From: Oscillospiraceae bacterium | GTDB taxonomy: Bacteria > Bacillota_A > Clostridia > Oscillospirales > Ruminococcaceae | Direction of reading: 5' to 3' | Length of the DNA: 29,894 bases | Assembly (NCBI GenBank): GCA_017829075.1 | Contig: JAGAJA010000067.1 | Coordinates: 1-29,894 of the forward strand | Part shown: one piece after another, positions 7,570-15,016 of the stretch | Layout: every line of letters begins with the position of its first letter | How positions within the stretch are numbered: the stretch's first letter is position 1 | Made by a program: the position numbers and the translations under genes | Notes under the pieces: generated by a model | Seen by the model: only the letters and a program-made list of their open reading frames with translations | Databases searched by the model: none | Told to the model about the DNA's origin: nothing

Positions 7570-8665
7570 ACAAAAGACCCCCTATCAAAAGAAGCAGCGC
7601 CGCAAGCGCCACAAAGATACCCGCTCCCAGCAGGAATTTCTTGATACCACTCACCGGAAGTATACCGAAACTTATCCCGGTCTGACCGTTCATCACAAAC
7701 GGATAATCCTTGCCCTTATATGTGTAGTTAAGAAACCACACCGGCAGCAGCGCGTACACCGTCGCCTGACTCGTATAGGCGATCTCGCGGTTCTTTTCTG
7801 TGATAGATGAATAGCCGGTCATATCGCTTTTCAGCACAGAAACCGCCGCCTCTGCTACACGCTGGTCTATCCTCTGCGCCGCTTCCTCGGAGGTAACATC
7901 ATACTTTTCCGCGCCGCAGCCAGAAAGATAACTCATCGAAAACGGCTTTACGCCGTTATAGTTGAATGGCTCAATGCTTTCCATAAGACTGTCGTCAATG
8001 CGCTTGGAGCCGTCGCAGGGTACTCTCACGAAAACCATTTCTGCGCGGCGGGTAACGTTGTATACCTTAGTGTTCGTATACTGTGTATCTCCGGAGCGCC
8101 ATGAGCGGACTTTCTTTCCCTCCGCCTCAAGATATCCCCGGACAGATCCGCTTTTCAGCCAGTACGGTACATACAGCGGCGTGATATTCTGTATCTGAGC
8201 GGCGCTTGCAAAGCCGTTCGGCAGCAGTATCTTGCCCTTGCGGTATTCTTTGAACGCCTGCTCCGCCTGTTCTCTTGTAACGGAGAACGGAATGATGAGA
8301 TCCGGCTTGAACTCGCCGGAAAGCCGTCCGGTAAGTATGACCGGAGTATGGCAGAAATGACAGCGCGTGGAGGCTGTCAGGCTGTCGCAGATCACTCCCG
8401 CGCCGCAGTTTGGACAGGTATAGAGCGCCGACGCTCCGGAAAACTCCTCCGCCTGCCTGTTTGTCTCGTCAGCAGCGGCTTTCCGCTCCGCTTCAAGGTT
8501 CTCCTGAGATAAGGGATCGCTCTCGTTTTCGGCGAAATATTTCTTTATGTCCTGTTCGGTGAATTCGCTGTCGCAGAAGCCGCATTTGAATTTGCCCAGC
8601 GAATTGTCAAATTCCAGCGCCGCGTTGCAGTTGGGGCACTGGTAGGTTACGGTTTTTATCTCCAT
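7562..8665 (-). CDS. zinc-ribbon protein with C-terminal membrane anchor
   Basis: 367 residues. Two zinc ribbons at the N-terminus: Cys10/Cys13/Cys28/Cys31 and Cys84/Cys87/Cys102/Cys105, separated by a charged helix. The central 110-330 part is a mixed beta domain ending in LLPVWFLNYTYKGKDYPFVMN, a signature I associate with clostridial TFIIB-type zinc-ribbon membrane proteins. Residues about 341-366 form one hydrophobic anchor. The rest has no signal peptide, so the ribbons would face the cytoplasm. It begins 10 nt after the sirtuin stop with an AAGAGGT site and overlaps the TPM gene, so all three are one operon. Similar proteins are sometimes mis-called helicase PriA because of the ribbons; no helicase motif is present. 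Function unknown. Confidence 0.8.
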   Translation of the reverse strand: MEIKTVTYQCPNCNAALEFDNSLGKFKCGFCDSEFTEQDIKKYFAENESDPLSQENLEAERKAAADETNRQAEEFSGASALYTCPNCGAGVICDSLTASTRCHFCHTPVILTGRLSGEFKPDLIIPFSVTREQAEQAFKEYRKGKILLPNGFASAAQIQNITPLYVPYWLKSGSVRGYLEAEGKKVRSWRSGDTQYTNTKVYNVTRRAEMVFVRVPCDGSKRIDDSLMESIEPFNYNGVKPFSMSYLSGCGAEKYDVTSEEAAQRIDQRVAEAAVSVLKSDMTGYSSITEKNREIAYTSQATVYALLPVWFLNYTYKGKDYPFVMNGQTGISFGILPVSGIKKFLLGAGIFVALAALLLLIGGLLFG

Positions 8666-8675
8666 TATGTACCTC

Positions 8676-9386
8676 TTATCTTACAATGATCGAGCCGAGA
8701 GCTTCCCCGATACTTCCGTTTATCACCAGATCAGCCGAGCTGTCTGCGGAGGTCGGGGATTTGTTGATGACCACAAGGCGGTTTCCCTTGAAGAACCGGA
8801 TAAGCCCCGCCGCAGGCTGGACTGCAAGCGACGTTCCGCCGATAATAAGCACGTCCGCAGCGGAAATCTCGCTTATCGCGCGGTCAATGTCGCTGTCGTT
8901 CAGGCATTCGCCGTACAGCACCACATCAGGCTTTACGATCCCGCCGCATTCGCAACGGGGAACTCCGCCGCTTTTCATGACGTAATCCAGACCGTAGGCT
9001 TTTCCGCATTTCATGCAGTGATTGCGGTGGACTGAGCCGTGAAGCTCTATGACATTTCTGCTCCCGGCGGCGGTGTGCAGTCCATCGATATTCTGGGTGA
9101 TGACCGCAGACAGCTTTCCCGCCTGCTCCAGCTCGGCAAGCTTTATGTGAGCCGGGTTAGGCTTTGCGTCCGTGAAGATCATTCTGTCGCGGTAGAACCG
9201 GAAAAATTCCTCCGGATCGTTCATGAAAAAGCCGTGGCTGATTATCTCCTCCGGCGGGAATTTGTATTTCTGGTTGTAAAGCCCGTCCGCGCTCCGAAAA
9301 TCCGGTATGCCGCTTTCGGTGGAAACTCCTGCCCCGCCGAAAAATACAATGCGGCTTCCCTCGTCTATCACTGATTGTAAGTCCAT
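8676..9386 (-). CDS. Sir2-family NAD-dependent protein deacylase (sirtuin)
   Basis: 236 residues, the length of bacterial class III/U sirtuins. It removes acyl groups from lysines using NAD, giving nicotinamide and O-acyl-ADP-ribose. Motifs: GGAGVSTESGIPDFRS (17-32, NAD binding), TQNIDGLH (97-104), catalytic His116 in ELHGS, structural zinc Cys124/Cys127 and Cys145/Cys147, and GGTSLAVQPAA (183-193). All key residues are present. The second zinc pair is CxC rather than CxxC. The ATG follows GGGGAGGT by 8 nt. It heads an operon with a zinc-ribbon membrane protein and a TPM protein. The leader from the predicted promoter is about 140 nt, long for a simple gene. Confidence 0.94.
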   Translation of the reverse strand: MDLQSVIDEGSRIVFFGGAGVSTESGIPDFRSADGLYNQKYKFPPEEIISHGFFMNDPEEFFRFYRDRMIFTDAKPNPAHIKLAELEQAGKLSAVITQNIDGLHTAAGSRNVIELHGSVHRNHCMKCGKAYGLDYVMKSGGVPRCECGGIVKPDVVLYGECLNDSDIDRAISEISAADVLIIGGTSLAVQPAAGLIRFFKGNRLVVINKSPTSADSSADLVINGSIGEALGSIIVR

Positions 9387-9533
9387 GCTGATTACCTCCC
9401 CATGAGCTTTCCTACCGATATCTGTAATTACTCAAATCTGCTGACCCTGCCGTGCGGTGAAAATACGCCAAAAAGACTGCCGCAGCGGTGATACAAACCG
9501 TTTTTGCCGCAGGTATGCCTGTTATTATTTCAC

Positions 9534-9562
9534 ATTATAGCACAATTTGCTCAGAAAATCAA
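9534..9562 (-). promoter_or_regulatory. sigma-A promoter of the sirtuin operon
   Basis: Minus strand TTGATT (9557-9562), 17-bp spacer, TATAAT (9534-9539). Predicted start near 9527, giving a leader of about 140 nt before the sirtuin ATG. Confidence 0.75.
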
Positions 9563-9618
9563 TAACTCACGGAAATAATATGCAGAAGCTGCAATTTATA
9601 TAAGCGGCGAGAAATTAC

Positions 9619-9647
9619 TTGACAACCGCCTGAAAATATAGTATAAT
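9619..9647 (+). promoter_or_regulatory. sigma-A promoter of the radical SAM operon
   Basis: TTGACA (9619-9624), 17-bp spacer, TATAAT (9642-9647): full consensus. Start near 9654, about 34 nt before the ATG at 9688. Confidence 0.9.
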
Positions 9648-9687
9648 GTTCACATAAGCCAAATTGATGAACAGGGCAGGTGATACA

Positions 9688-10548
9688 ATGCACAAGGTCA
9701 AGGCAAAGGGAATTCTATCCTCCGGAAACGGAATGAACGTCTACCGGGGCTGCACCCACGGCTGTATCTACTGCGACGCTCGCAGCGCCTGCTACCAGAT
9801 GAAGCATGAATTTGAGGACATAGAGGTAAAGGAAAACGCGCCGGAACTTCTTGAGGCGGCGCTGAAATCAAAGCGGAAACGCTGCATGATTGGCACCGGG
9901 GCAATGTGCGACCCCTACCTCCATGCAGAAAAGGAGCTGAACATCACCCGGCGCTGTCTGGAGCTTATCAGCAAGTACGAATTCGGGGCAACGGTGCAAA
10001 CTAAATCCGACCTGATAATGCGAGACATTGACCTGCTTGACGAGATAAACCGCAAAACAAAGGCGGTAGTTCAGATGACCCTCACCACCGCAGACGAAGC
10101 CCTCTGCCGCATTGTCGAGCCGAATGTATGCACCACCCGGCGGAGGTTTGAAGTCCTGTGCGAGATGCGGGAGCGGGGTATTCCCACGGTGGTGTGGTTC
10201 TCGCCGCTGCTGCCTTTTCTTAACGACACCGAGGAAAATGTGCTGGCAATCGTGGACTACGCCCGGCGGGCGGGGTGCTTTGGGATAATCAGCTTTGGCA
10301 TGGGGCTTACATTGCGCGAGGGCGACCGGGAATACTATTACACGGCGCTGGACAGGCACTTCCCCGGTCTGAAGCAGAGGTATATCGCGCGATACGGCAA
10401 TAATTACGAACTGCCCTCGCCGGATAACGCCAAACTGATGAAACTGTTTAGACAGGAGTGCTCCCGCAGCGGGATAGAATGCGACCCGGACAGGATTTTT
10501 GCGTATCTGCACGAATTCCCGAACAACGAACAACTTACTTTATTTTAG
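9688..10548 (+). CDS. SPL-like radical SAM protein
   Basis: 286 residues from the ATG at 9688, which has GGCAGGTG 7 nt upstream; in-frame starts at 9664 and 9667 lack a binding site. The radical SAM cluster motif is Cys22-THG-Cys26-IY-Cys29. The surrounding sequence (GMNVYRGCTHGCIYCDAR, MIGTGAMCDPYLHAEK, VQTKSDLIMRDIDLL, MTLTTADE, FSPLLPFLND) is that of the SPL-family/Rv2578c-like radical SAM group, which is related to spore photoproduct lyase but mostly uncharacterised. It lacks evidence for a spore photoproduct role. It is the first gene of an operon with a 150-residue unknown protein 14 nt downstream. Substrate unknown. Confidence 0.88.
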   Translation: MHKVKAKGILSSGNGMNVYRGCTHGCIYCDARSACYQMKHEFEDIEVKENAPELLEAALKSKRKRCMIGTGAMCDPYLHAEKELNITRRCLELISKYEFGATVQTKSDLIMRDIDLLDEINRKTKAVVQMTLTTADEALCRIVEPNVCTTRRRFEVLCEMRERGIPTVVWFSPLLPFLNDTEENVLAIVDYARRAGCFGIISFGMGLTLREGDREYYYTALDRHFPGLKQRYIARYGNNYELPSPDNAKLMKLFRQECSRSGIECDPDRIFAYLHEFPNNEQLTLF

Positions 10549-10562
10549 GAAGGACGTTTCCC

Positions 10563-11015
10563 ATGATAAACGGATATATCAGAACTCTCTGCAATATGCT
10601 GCAATTACCCATGCCGCAGGTGTTTTACAACGACCATGAGCTTGCGGAGGGAATTCACGCAAAGCTGACCCCGGACGGAAAGCGGCTGTTTCTGCGGAAG
10701 CTGAAAACACCCTCCCTCGACCAGCTTTTCGCCGCTGCGTCCGAACTTCGCCGGGAATGGCAGCGCAAAAATGACGCGCAGCTTTACTTCGGGGAGTACA
10801 AAAGCCGTGAGGAGCTTTCCCTGCGGGATTTCGCCGTTCAGCCCTCCGAGGTGGACGCGAACGCATTCGCGGCGGTGGTGGTTTCGGCTTTCTTCGGAGT
10901 GGAGCCGGTGTTTGACGACCTGCCCGGCGCGGCGCGTTCCAAAATCGACCGCCGCTGCGAGGAAATTCGGAAGAACGAGTTCCCTGATCTGGCTAAGATG
11001 AAGCTGCCGCACTAA
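10563..11015 (+). CDS. hypothetical protein, 150 residues
   Basis: Unrecognised. The ATG at 10563 has AGGAAGGA 9 nt upstream; a longer in-frame start inside the radical SAM gene lacks one. No membrane segment or signal peptide. The layout (short beta part with LFLRKL, helix SLDQLFAAASELRREWQRK, then EVDANAFAAVVVSAFFGV) resembles the fold order of ImmA/IrrE-type M78 peptidases, but the HExxH zinc motif expected in the first helix is missing, so it would be inactive if related at all. It is probably cotranscribed with the radical SAM gene. The resemblance is my own reading and weak. Confidence 0.75.
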   Translation: MINGYIRTLCNMLQLPMPQVFYNDHELAEGIHAKLTPDGKRLFLRKLKTPSLDQLFAAASELRREWQRKNDAQLYFGEYKSREELSLRDFAVQPSEVDANAFAAVVVSAFFGVEPVFDDLPGAARSKIDRRCEEIRKNEFPDLAKMKLPH

Positions 11016-11041
11016 ATCCAGCTATGGACGGTGAATAGAAT

Positions 11042-11068
11042 AAAAAGGGGCTGATATGAAATCACCCC
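11042..11068 (-). terminator. intrinsic terminator of the nadBC operon
   Basis: On the minus transcript, GGGGTGAT, a 5-nt loop and ATCAGCCCC (one bulged base) form a stem followed by five U (11042-11046). It lies 144 nt beyond the nadC stop, with a palindromic repeat in between. It faces the end of the radical SAM operon, which has no clear terminator of its own; the same hairpin without U-run may serve it weakly. Confidence 0.75.
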
Positions 11069-11114
11069 CTCAGATTGTCGATAAACCTTGTTTTCTTAAA
11101 AAAATAGATTTCTT

Positions 11115-11183
11115 TGTAGGGGAGGGGCTTGCTCCTCCCGTATTCTTATGCCGTTTTCGGGCGGAGCAAGCCCCGCCCCTACA
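11115..11183. repeat. 69-bp palindromic repeat element (MITE-like)
   Basis: Two 26-nt arms, 11115-11140 and 11158-11183, are inverted copies with 2 differences, separated by 17 nt. The outer ends are TGTAGGGG and CCCCTACA; each arm also holds a short palindrome GGGGCTTGCTCC. It is much more G-rich than the flanking DNA. This GTAGGGGCGGGGCTTGCTCC type is, to my knowledge, a dispersed intergenic repeat in many genomes. It sits between the nadC stop and the nadBC terminator, so it looks inserted into the 3' untranslated region. Confidence 0.8.
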
Positions 11184-11211
11184 CTTTTCAGGCTATTATG
11201 GTTTTTTAGAA

Positions 11212-12051
11212 TTACTTCTTCCACTTCATAGAGATATCAAACGCCTTGACGCTGTGGGTCAGCGCGCCCAGCGAGATGATGTCCACTCCGGTTTCCGCCA
11301 CCTCGCGGATATTCTCCATTGTAACGTTGCCGCTCGCCTCAAGCTTCGCCCTGCCGTTTACCAGCTTCACAGCCTCTGCCATTGTGGGGCAGTCCATGTT
11401 GTCCAGCATGATGACGTTCACGCCGCAGTTCACTGCCTCCTGAACCTCGTCAAGATTGCGGGTCTCCACCTCTATCTGGAGCATATGACCCGCCTTGCTG
11501 CGCAGCGCGTTCACCGCAGGGGTTATTCCTCCGTAGGCGTCGATGTGGTTGTCCTTGAGCATTGCCGCGTCCGTCAGATTGTAACGGTGATTGCGTCCGC
11601 CGCCGACTGTTACCGCGTATTTCTGGAGCGGTCTTAAACCGGGGAGGGTCTTTCTGGTGTCCGCAATGCTTGCGTTAGTTCCCTTGACAAGCTCAACGCA
11701 CTTGTTGGTGTAGGTTGCAATTCCGCTCATGTGCTGAAGCAGATTAAGCGAGGTGCGCTCCGCTTTCAGCATGAGCCGTGTGTGTCCGGTGAAATCCGCG
11801 ATGATATCGCCGTTCTTCACCTTGTCGCCGTCCTTGAAATGGCATTCGATCTTCATATCCGGATCAAGTATCGTGAACACCCGCAGTGCCACCTCAAGTC
11901 CGCACAGAACGCCGTCCGCCTTTGCCATGAAATACGCCGAGGATACGCTGTCCTCCGGGATAAGCAGGTCGGCGGTGCTGTCTATGTAGTTTATGTCCTC
12001 GGTGAGGGCAGTCTTTATTATATCGTCAACATAAAACGGTAAAAGCGTCAT
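11212..12051 (-). CDS. nadC: nicotinate-nucleotide pyrophosphorylase (carboxylating)
   Basis: 279 residues, the standard length. The enzyme turns quinolinate and PRPP into nicotinate mononucleotide, CO2 and pyrophosphate, the last step of the de novo branch. Motifs: AERTSLNLLQHMSGIAT (98-113), DTRKTLPGLRPLQKYAV (131-147) and GGGRNHRYNLTDAAMLKDNH (150-169), which hold the Arg, His and Lys residues that bind quinolinate and PRPP. The start codon shares one base with the nadB stop, so the genes are translationally coupled. There is no nadA (quinolinate synthase) in the window, so it must lie elsewhere. Confidence 0.96.
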   Translation of the reverse strand: MTLLPFYVDDIIKTALTEDINYIDSTADLLIPEDSVSSAYFMAKADGVLCGLEVALRVFTILDPDMKIECHFKDGDKVKNGDIIADFTGHTRLMLKAERTSLNLLQHMSGIATYTNKCVELVKGTNASIADTRKTLPGLRPLQKYAVTVGGGRNHRYNLTDAAMLKDNHIDAYGGITPAVNALRSKAGHMLQIEVETRNLDEVQEAVNCGVNVIMLDNMDCPTMAEAVKLVNGRAKLEASGNVTMENIREVAETGVDIISLGALTHSVKAFDISMKWKK

Positions 12052-13544
12052 TATTCCTTGTCCTTCCTTTCAATTACCTCTGACAGGATTATGTAAGCCA
12101 CGGTAACGAGGGACTTTGTTTCCACGAAGTCCGCGGTGATCGCATAACCACCGGTTTCCACCTGATTTTTCAGCTCCTTTATGCGGGCAAGCCCCTTCTC
12201 CGCCTCCTCATAATTCGGGGTGATGAAGTAAGCTTTCTGCATAATGTGGCGCACCTCGGTGCGTATTCCCTTGGGGAGCGGCGCTCCGTCCGGGCTTGCC
12301 ATGGGGTATTCCACTGCGTCCCGCTTGTCGTCGGTGCGGTTCTTGTTTATGTCCTCGGCAATAAGCCGCGAGAATACAAGAGCCTCCAGCAGTGAGTTGC
12401 TGGCAAGGCGGTTCTGACCGTGAACTCCGGTGTGGGAGCATTCCCCGGCGGCGTACAGCCCCGGAATGTTTGTCGCGCCCTTGCCGTCAACGTTTATTCC
12501 ACCCATGAGGTAATGCTGGCAGGGATAAACCGGGAACGGCTCCTTAGTCATGTCGTAGCCCTTTTCCAGCACCTTGTTGTATATCATCGGGAAATGTCCC
12601 TTGACGAACTCCGGGTCTTTATAGGAAATATCCAGCCAGAATTCATCACTTCCGGTCAGTTCCTGCTCCTTCATCATGCACTGGGAAACCACGTCACGGG
12701 GTGCTAATTCCTTGCGCTCCGGCTCGTACTTCTGCATGAAGCGTTCCTTGTGGCAGTTAAGCAGATACGCGCCCTCGCCGCGAACCGCCTCGGATATCAG
12801 GAAGCACTCCCGGTTCTTCTTGTCGGCGAACGCAGTCGGGTGGAACTGCACATAGCTGAGGTTCTTTATCTCCGCGCCAAGATTGTACGCAAGCTGAATA
12901 CCGTCGCCGGTGGCGATAGCGGAATTGGTTGTGAAGTCGTACACTCTGCCGATACCGCCGGTGGCAAGCACTACCGCGTCCGCGCAGTAATACTGGTGCT
13001 CCTGACCTCCGGGAATGTCGTTGTGGGCTAATACGTCCGCAAAGAAGATCCCGTCCTTCTTTTCCAGCCGGCACAGCACTGAATTATTCACGACTGTGAC
13101 GTTTTTCAGCTCCTGAACCTGCTTTATCAGGTTGGTTTCGATCTCGAAGCCGGTGGTGTCCTTATGGTGGGCGATACGGCGGCGGGAATGCCCGCCCTCT
13201 CTCGTCAGCTCGATACTGCCGTCCTGCTTCAGGTCGAACTCAACACCGTACTTATCCTTGAGCTTCATCACATCGGTAGGGCCCTGCTCAACAAGGATCT
13301 TCACGTTGTCGAGGTTGTTCTTGTAGTGACCAGCGATCAGCGTATCCTTTATGTGCAGCTCGTAGCTGTCGTTCTCCTTGTCCATTACTGCGGCAACTCC
13401 TCCCTGCGCCAGAGCGGAATTGCACAGCGTAAGCTCACGCTTGCTCAGCATGAGAATACGCAGGTCGGGTGCGAGGTTCAGCGCGGTGTAAATACCGGAG
13501 ATGCCCGTGCCGACAATGATTACGTCATACCTTTGGAATTTCAA
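12051..13544 (-). CDS. nadB: L-aspartate oxidase
   Basis: 497 residues, a little shorter than E. coli NadB because of a shorter C-terminus, as in many Clostridia. It oxidises L-aspartate to iminoaspartate for quinolinate synthesis. FAD-binding motif DVIIVGTGISG (7-17), the active-site stretch REGGHSRRRIAHHKD, the LATGGIGRVY motif and the C-terminal HTGVHGQNRLASNSLLEALVFSRL are all present; the REGGHS pattern separates it from fumarate reductase. It starts with TTG at 13544, with GAAAGG about 8 nt upstream. First gene of a nadB-nadC operon; its upstream region, shared with hflX, carries palindromes that could bind a NAD-pathway repressor. Confidence 0.95.
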   Translation of the reverse strand: MKFQRYDVIIVGTGISGIYTALNLAPDLRILMLSKRELTLCNSALAQGGVAAVMDKENDSYELHIKDTLIAGHYKNNLDNVKILVEQGPTDVMKLKDKYGVEFDLKQDGSIELTREGGHSRRRIAHHKDTTGFEIETNLIKQVQELKNVTVVNNSVLCRLEKKDGIFFADVLAHNDIPGGQEHQYYCADAVVLATGGIGRVYDFTTNSAIATGDGIQLAYNLGAEIKNLSYVQFHPTAFADKKNRECFLISEAVRGEGAYLLNCHKERFMQKYEPERKELAPRDVVSQCMMKEQELTGSDEFWLDISYKDPEFVKGHFPMIYNKVLEKGYDMTKEPFPVYPCQHYLMGGINVDGKGATNIPGLYAAGECSHTGVHGQNRLASNSLLEALVFSRLIAEDINKNRTDDKRDAVEYPMASPDGAPLPKGIRTEVRHIMQKAYFITPNYEEAEKGLARIKELKNQVETGGYAITADFVETKSLVTVAYIILSEVIERKDKE

Positions 13545-13586
13545 AGCGATCAGCCTTTCTTTTTTGGCGGTAATGCCGCCGTACTT

Positions 13587-13631
13587 TATGTCTTGACATA
13601 CCGGTCAATAATTGTTATAATATCGGTATGT
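13587..13631. promoter_or_regulatory. palindromes in the nadB/hflX divergent region
   Basis: Two overlapping signals: TATGTC-TT-GACATA (13587-13600), a perfect 6-bp-arm palindrome, and ACATACCG (13596-13603) repeated inverted as CGGTATGT (13624-13631) with a 20-bp gap. Together they bracket the hflX -35 and -10. They look like an operator for a repressor acting on nadB, hflX or both. A NiaR-type NAD repressor is the obvious candidate but I cannot confirm the consensus. Confidence 0.55.
13593..13621 (+). promoter_or_regulatory. sigma-A promoter of hflX
   Basis: TTGACA (13593-13598), 17-bp spacer, TATAAT (13616-13621), full consensus. Start near 13628, leaving an 86-nt leader with a CCTGCC/GGCAGG hairpin (about 13648-13668) before the ATG. 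I could not find an equally good promoter for nadB on the other strand. Confidence 0.88.
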
Positions 13632-13713
13632 GTACAATCTGACTGTTCCTGCCTCACTCACGGGCAGGTGGATTACTCTGCCGTTACCGGAGTATGTGAA
13701 TGGAGGTAACACT

Positions 13714-14946
13714 ATGGAAGAAAAACAACTAACAAGAGCAATTCTCATCGGTGCGGACACCGGTGAATACGACGCCGAAAGCTCCATGGACGAGCTTTCG
13801 GAGCTTGCCCAGACCGCCGGAGCGCAGGAGCTTGCAAGAGTTATCCAGAAGCGTGAAGCCTATGAAGCGGCAACGGTCATCGGTGAGGGAAAGCTTGCCG
13901 AGGTAAAGGAGCTTTGCGCAAATCTCGGCGCGGAGCTGCTTATATTCGACTGCGAGCTTACCGCGTCGCAGATACGCAATGTTGAGGACGAAACCGACGT
14001 CCGGGTAATAGACCGGACTATGCTCATTCTCGACATATTCGCCGGGCGCGCCGTTTCACGAGAGGGCAAGCTTCAGGTGGAGCTTGCGCAGCTTAAATAC
14101 CGCCTTCCGCGGCTTATGGGCATTGGCGCGTCTCTGTCAAGGCTGGGCGGTGGCATCGGCACCAGAGGCCCCGGCGAAACTCAGCTTGAAACCGACCGCC
14201 GGCATATCCGCCGCAGGATAGACAAGCTGTCCGAGGAGCTTAAAGAGCTGGAGGAGCGCCGCGGTTACGCCCGCACCCGCCGCCGCAAGGACAGCGTACA
14301 GGTGGGAGCCATCGTGGGCTACACCAACGCCGGGAAATCCACGCTGCTCAATCTCCTCACCGGAGCGGGAGTTCTCGCCGAGGACAAGCTGTTCGCCACC
14401 CTCGACCCTACTTCCCGCGCTATTGAGCTGCCGGACGGGAGAAACCTGCTGCTGGTGGACACCGTAGGTCTTATCCGCCGCCTGCCGCATCATCTGGTGG
14501 AGGCGTTCAAGTCCACTCTGGAAGAAGCCGCCTGCGCGGATATAATTATCCACGTCTGCGACGCCTCCGACCCGGAAGCCGCCGAGAAAGCCGACGTAAC
14601 GCTAAAGACCCTCGCGGACTTAGGCGCGGCAGAGATCCCGGTGGTAACAGTGCTGAACAAGTGCGACCTGCTGACCCAGAATATTCCGGAGGACGAAACC
14701 ACCGTGAAGATAAGCGCGCTGAAATCTCAGGGAATTGACCGCCTGCTGGAGGTCATCGCCGCAAATCTCCCGGAAACCGCCAAACGCATGAAGCTGCTTC
14801 TGCCCTACGATAAGGCGGGACTTTCGGCGAAGCTGCGGGAAAACGGCAAGGTATTCTCTGAGGAATACACCGAAAACGGAGTGCTTGTTGACGCGCTGGT
14901 GGATCAGATGCTGATAAAGCAGATGTCTGAGTTCCAGACAGACTAG
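13714..14946 (+). CDS. hflX: GTPase HflX
   Basis: 410 residues from the ATG at 13714 (ATGGAGGTAAC-type site, GGAGG 8 nt upstream). HflX is a ribosome-binding GTPase that splits stalled 70S ribosomes in stress. Parts: N-terminal HflX domain about 1-190 with the family-specific GGGIGTRGPGETQLE (145-159), a basic helix bundle, then the G domain with G1 GYTNAGKST (202-210), G3 DTVGLI (249-254) and G4 NKCD (315-318). A short C-terminal domain follows. Single gene with its own promoter and terminator. Confidence 0.95.
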   Translation: MEEKQLTRAILIGADTGEYDAESSMDELSELAQTAGAQELARVIQKREAYEAATVIGEGKLAEVKELCANLGAELLIFDCELTASQIRNVEDETDVRVIDRTMLILDIFAGRAVSREGKLQVELAQLKYRLPRLMGIGASLSRLGGGIGTRGPGETQLETDRRHIRRRIDKLSEELKELEERRGYARTRRRKDSVQVGAIVGYTNAGKSTLLNLLTGAGVLAEDKLFATLDPTSRAIELPDGRNLLLVDTVGLIRRLPHHLVEAFKSTLEEAACADIIIHVCDASDPEAAEKADVTLKTLADLGAAEIPVVTVLNKCDLLTQNIPEDETTVKISALKSQGIDRLLEVIAANLPETAKRMKLLLPYDKAGLSAKLRENGKVFSEEYTENGVLVDALVDQMLIKQMSEFQTD

Positions 14947-14961
14947 ATTTTCTTTATTTCC

Positions 14962-15006
14962 GTAGTGGAGATGCAAACATCCGTGTTTGCATCTCCACTA
15001 CATTTT
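14962..15006 (+). terminator. long-stem terminator after hflX
   Basis: A perfect 18-bp stem, 14962-14979 with 14984-15001, around a TCCG tetraloop, then ATTTTT. It ends hflX and lies 11 nt from the galK stop, so it may also act on the galK transcript. The arms end in GTAG/CTAC, as the palindromic repeat near nadC does. Confidence 0.85.
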
Positions 15007-15016
15007 TCCGTGGAAA

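Larger units (their letters stand above)
9387..9687. other. 301-bp divergent intergenic region, sirtuin / radical SAM
   Basis: It holds the sirtuin promoter (9534-9562, minus) and the radical SAM promoter (9619-9647, plus). The roughly 140-nt sirtuin leader has a small CAGG-CATA-CCTG hairpin (9518-9529), two direct copies of CTGCGGC on the minus strand and a CGGT...ACCG pairing between them. I could not match it to any riboswitch I know. Confidence 0.5.

Noticed and set aside
9697..10533. Minus-strand frames over the radical SAM gene
   Set aside because: They lack ribosome sites and any domain pattern and oppose a gene with an intact Cys motif.
11056..11637. Plus-strand frame of 193 codons through the palindromic repeat
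   Set aside because: It crosses the nadBC terminator and the repeat and then runs antisense to nadC; no ribosome site.
13630..13713. 28-residue N-terminal extension of HflX
   Set aside because: It would start at the transcription start with no leader, and the ATG at 13714 has a GGAGG site and begins the family homology.
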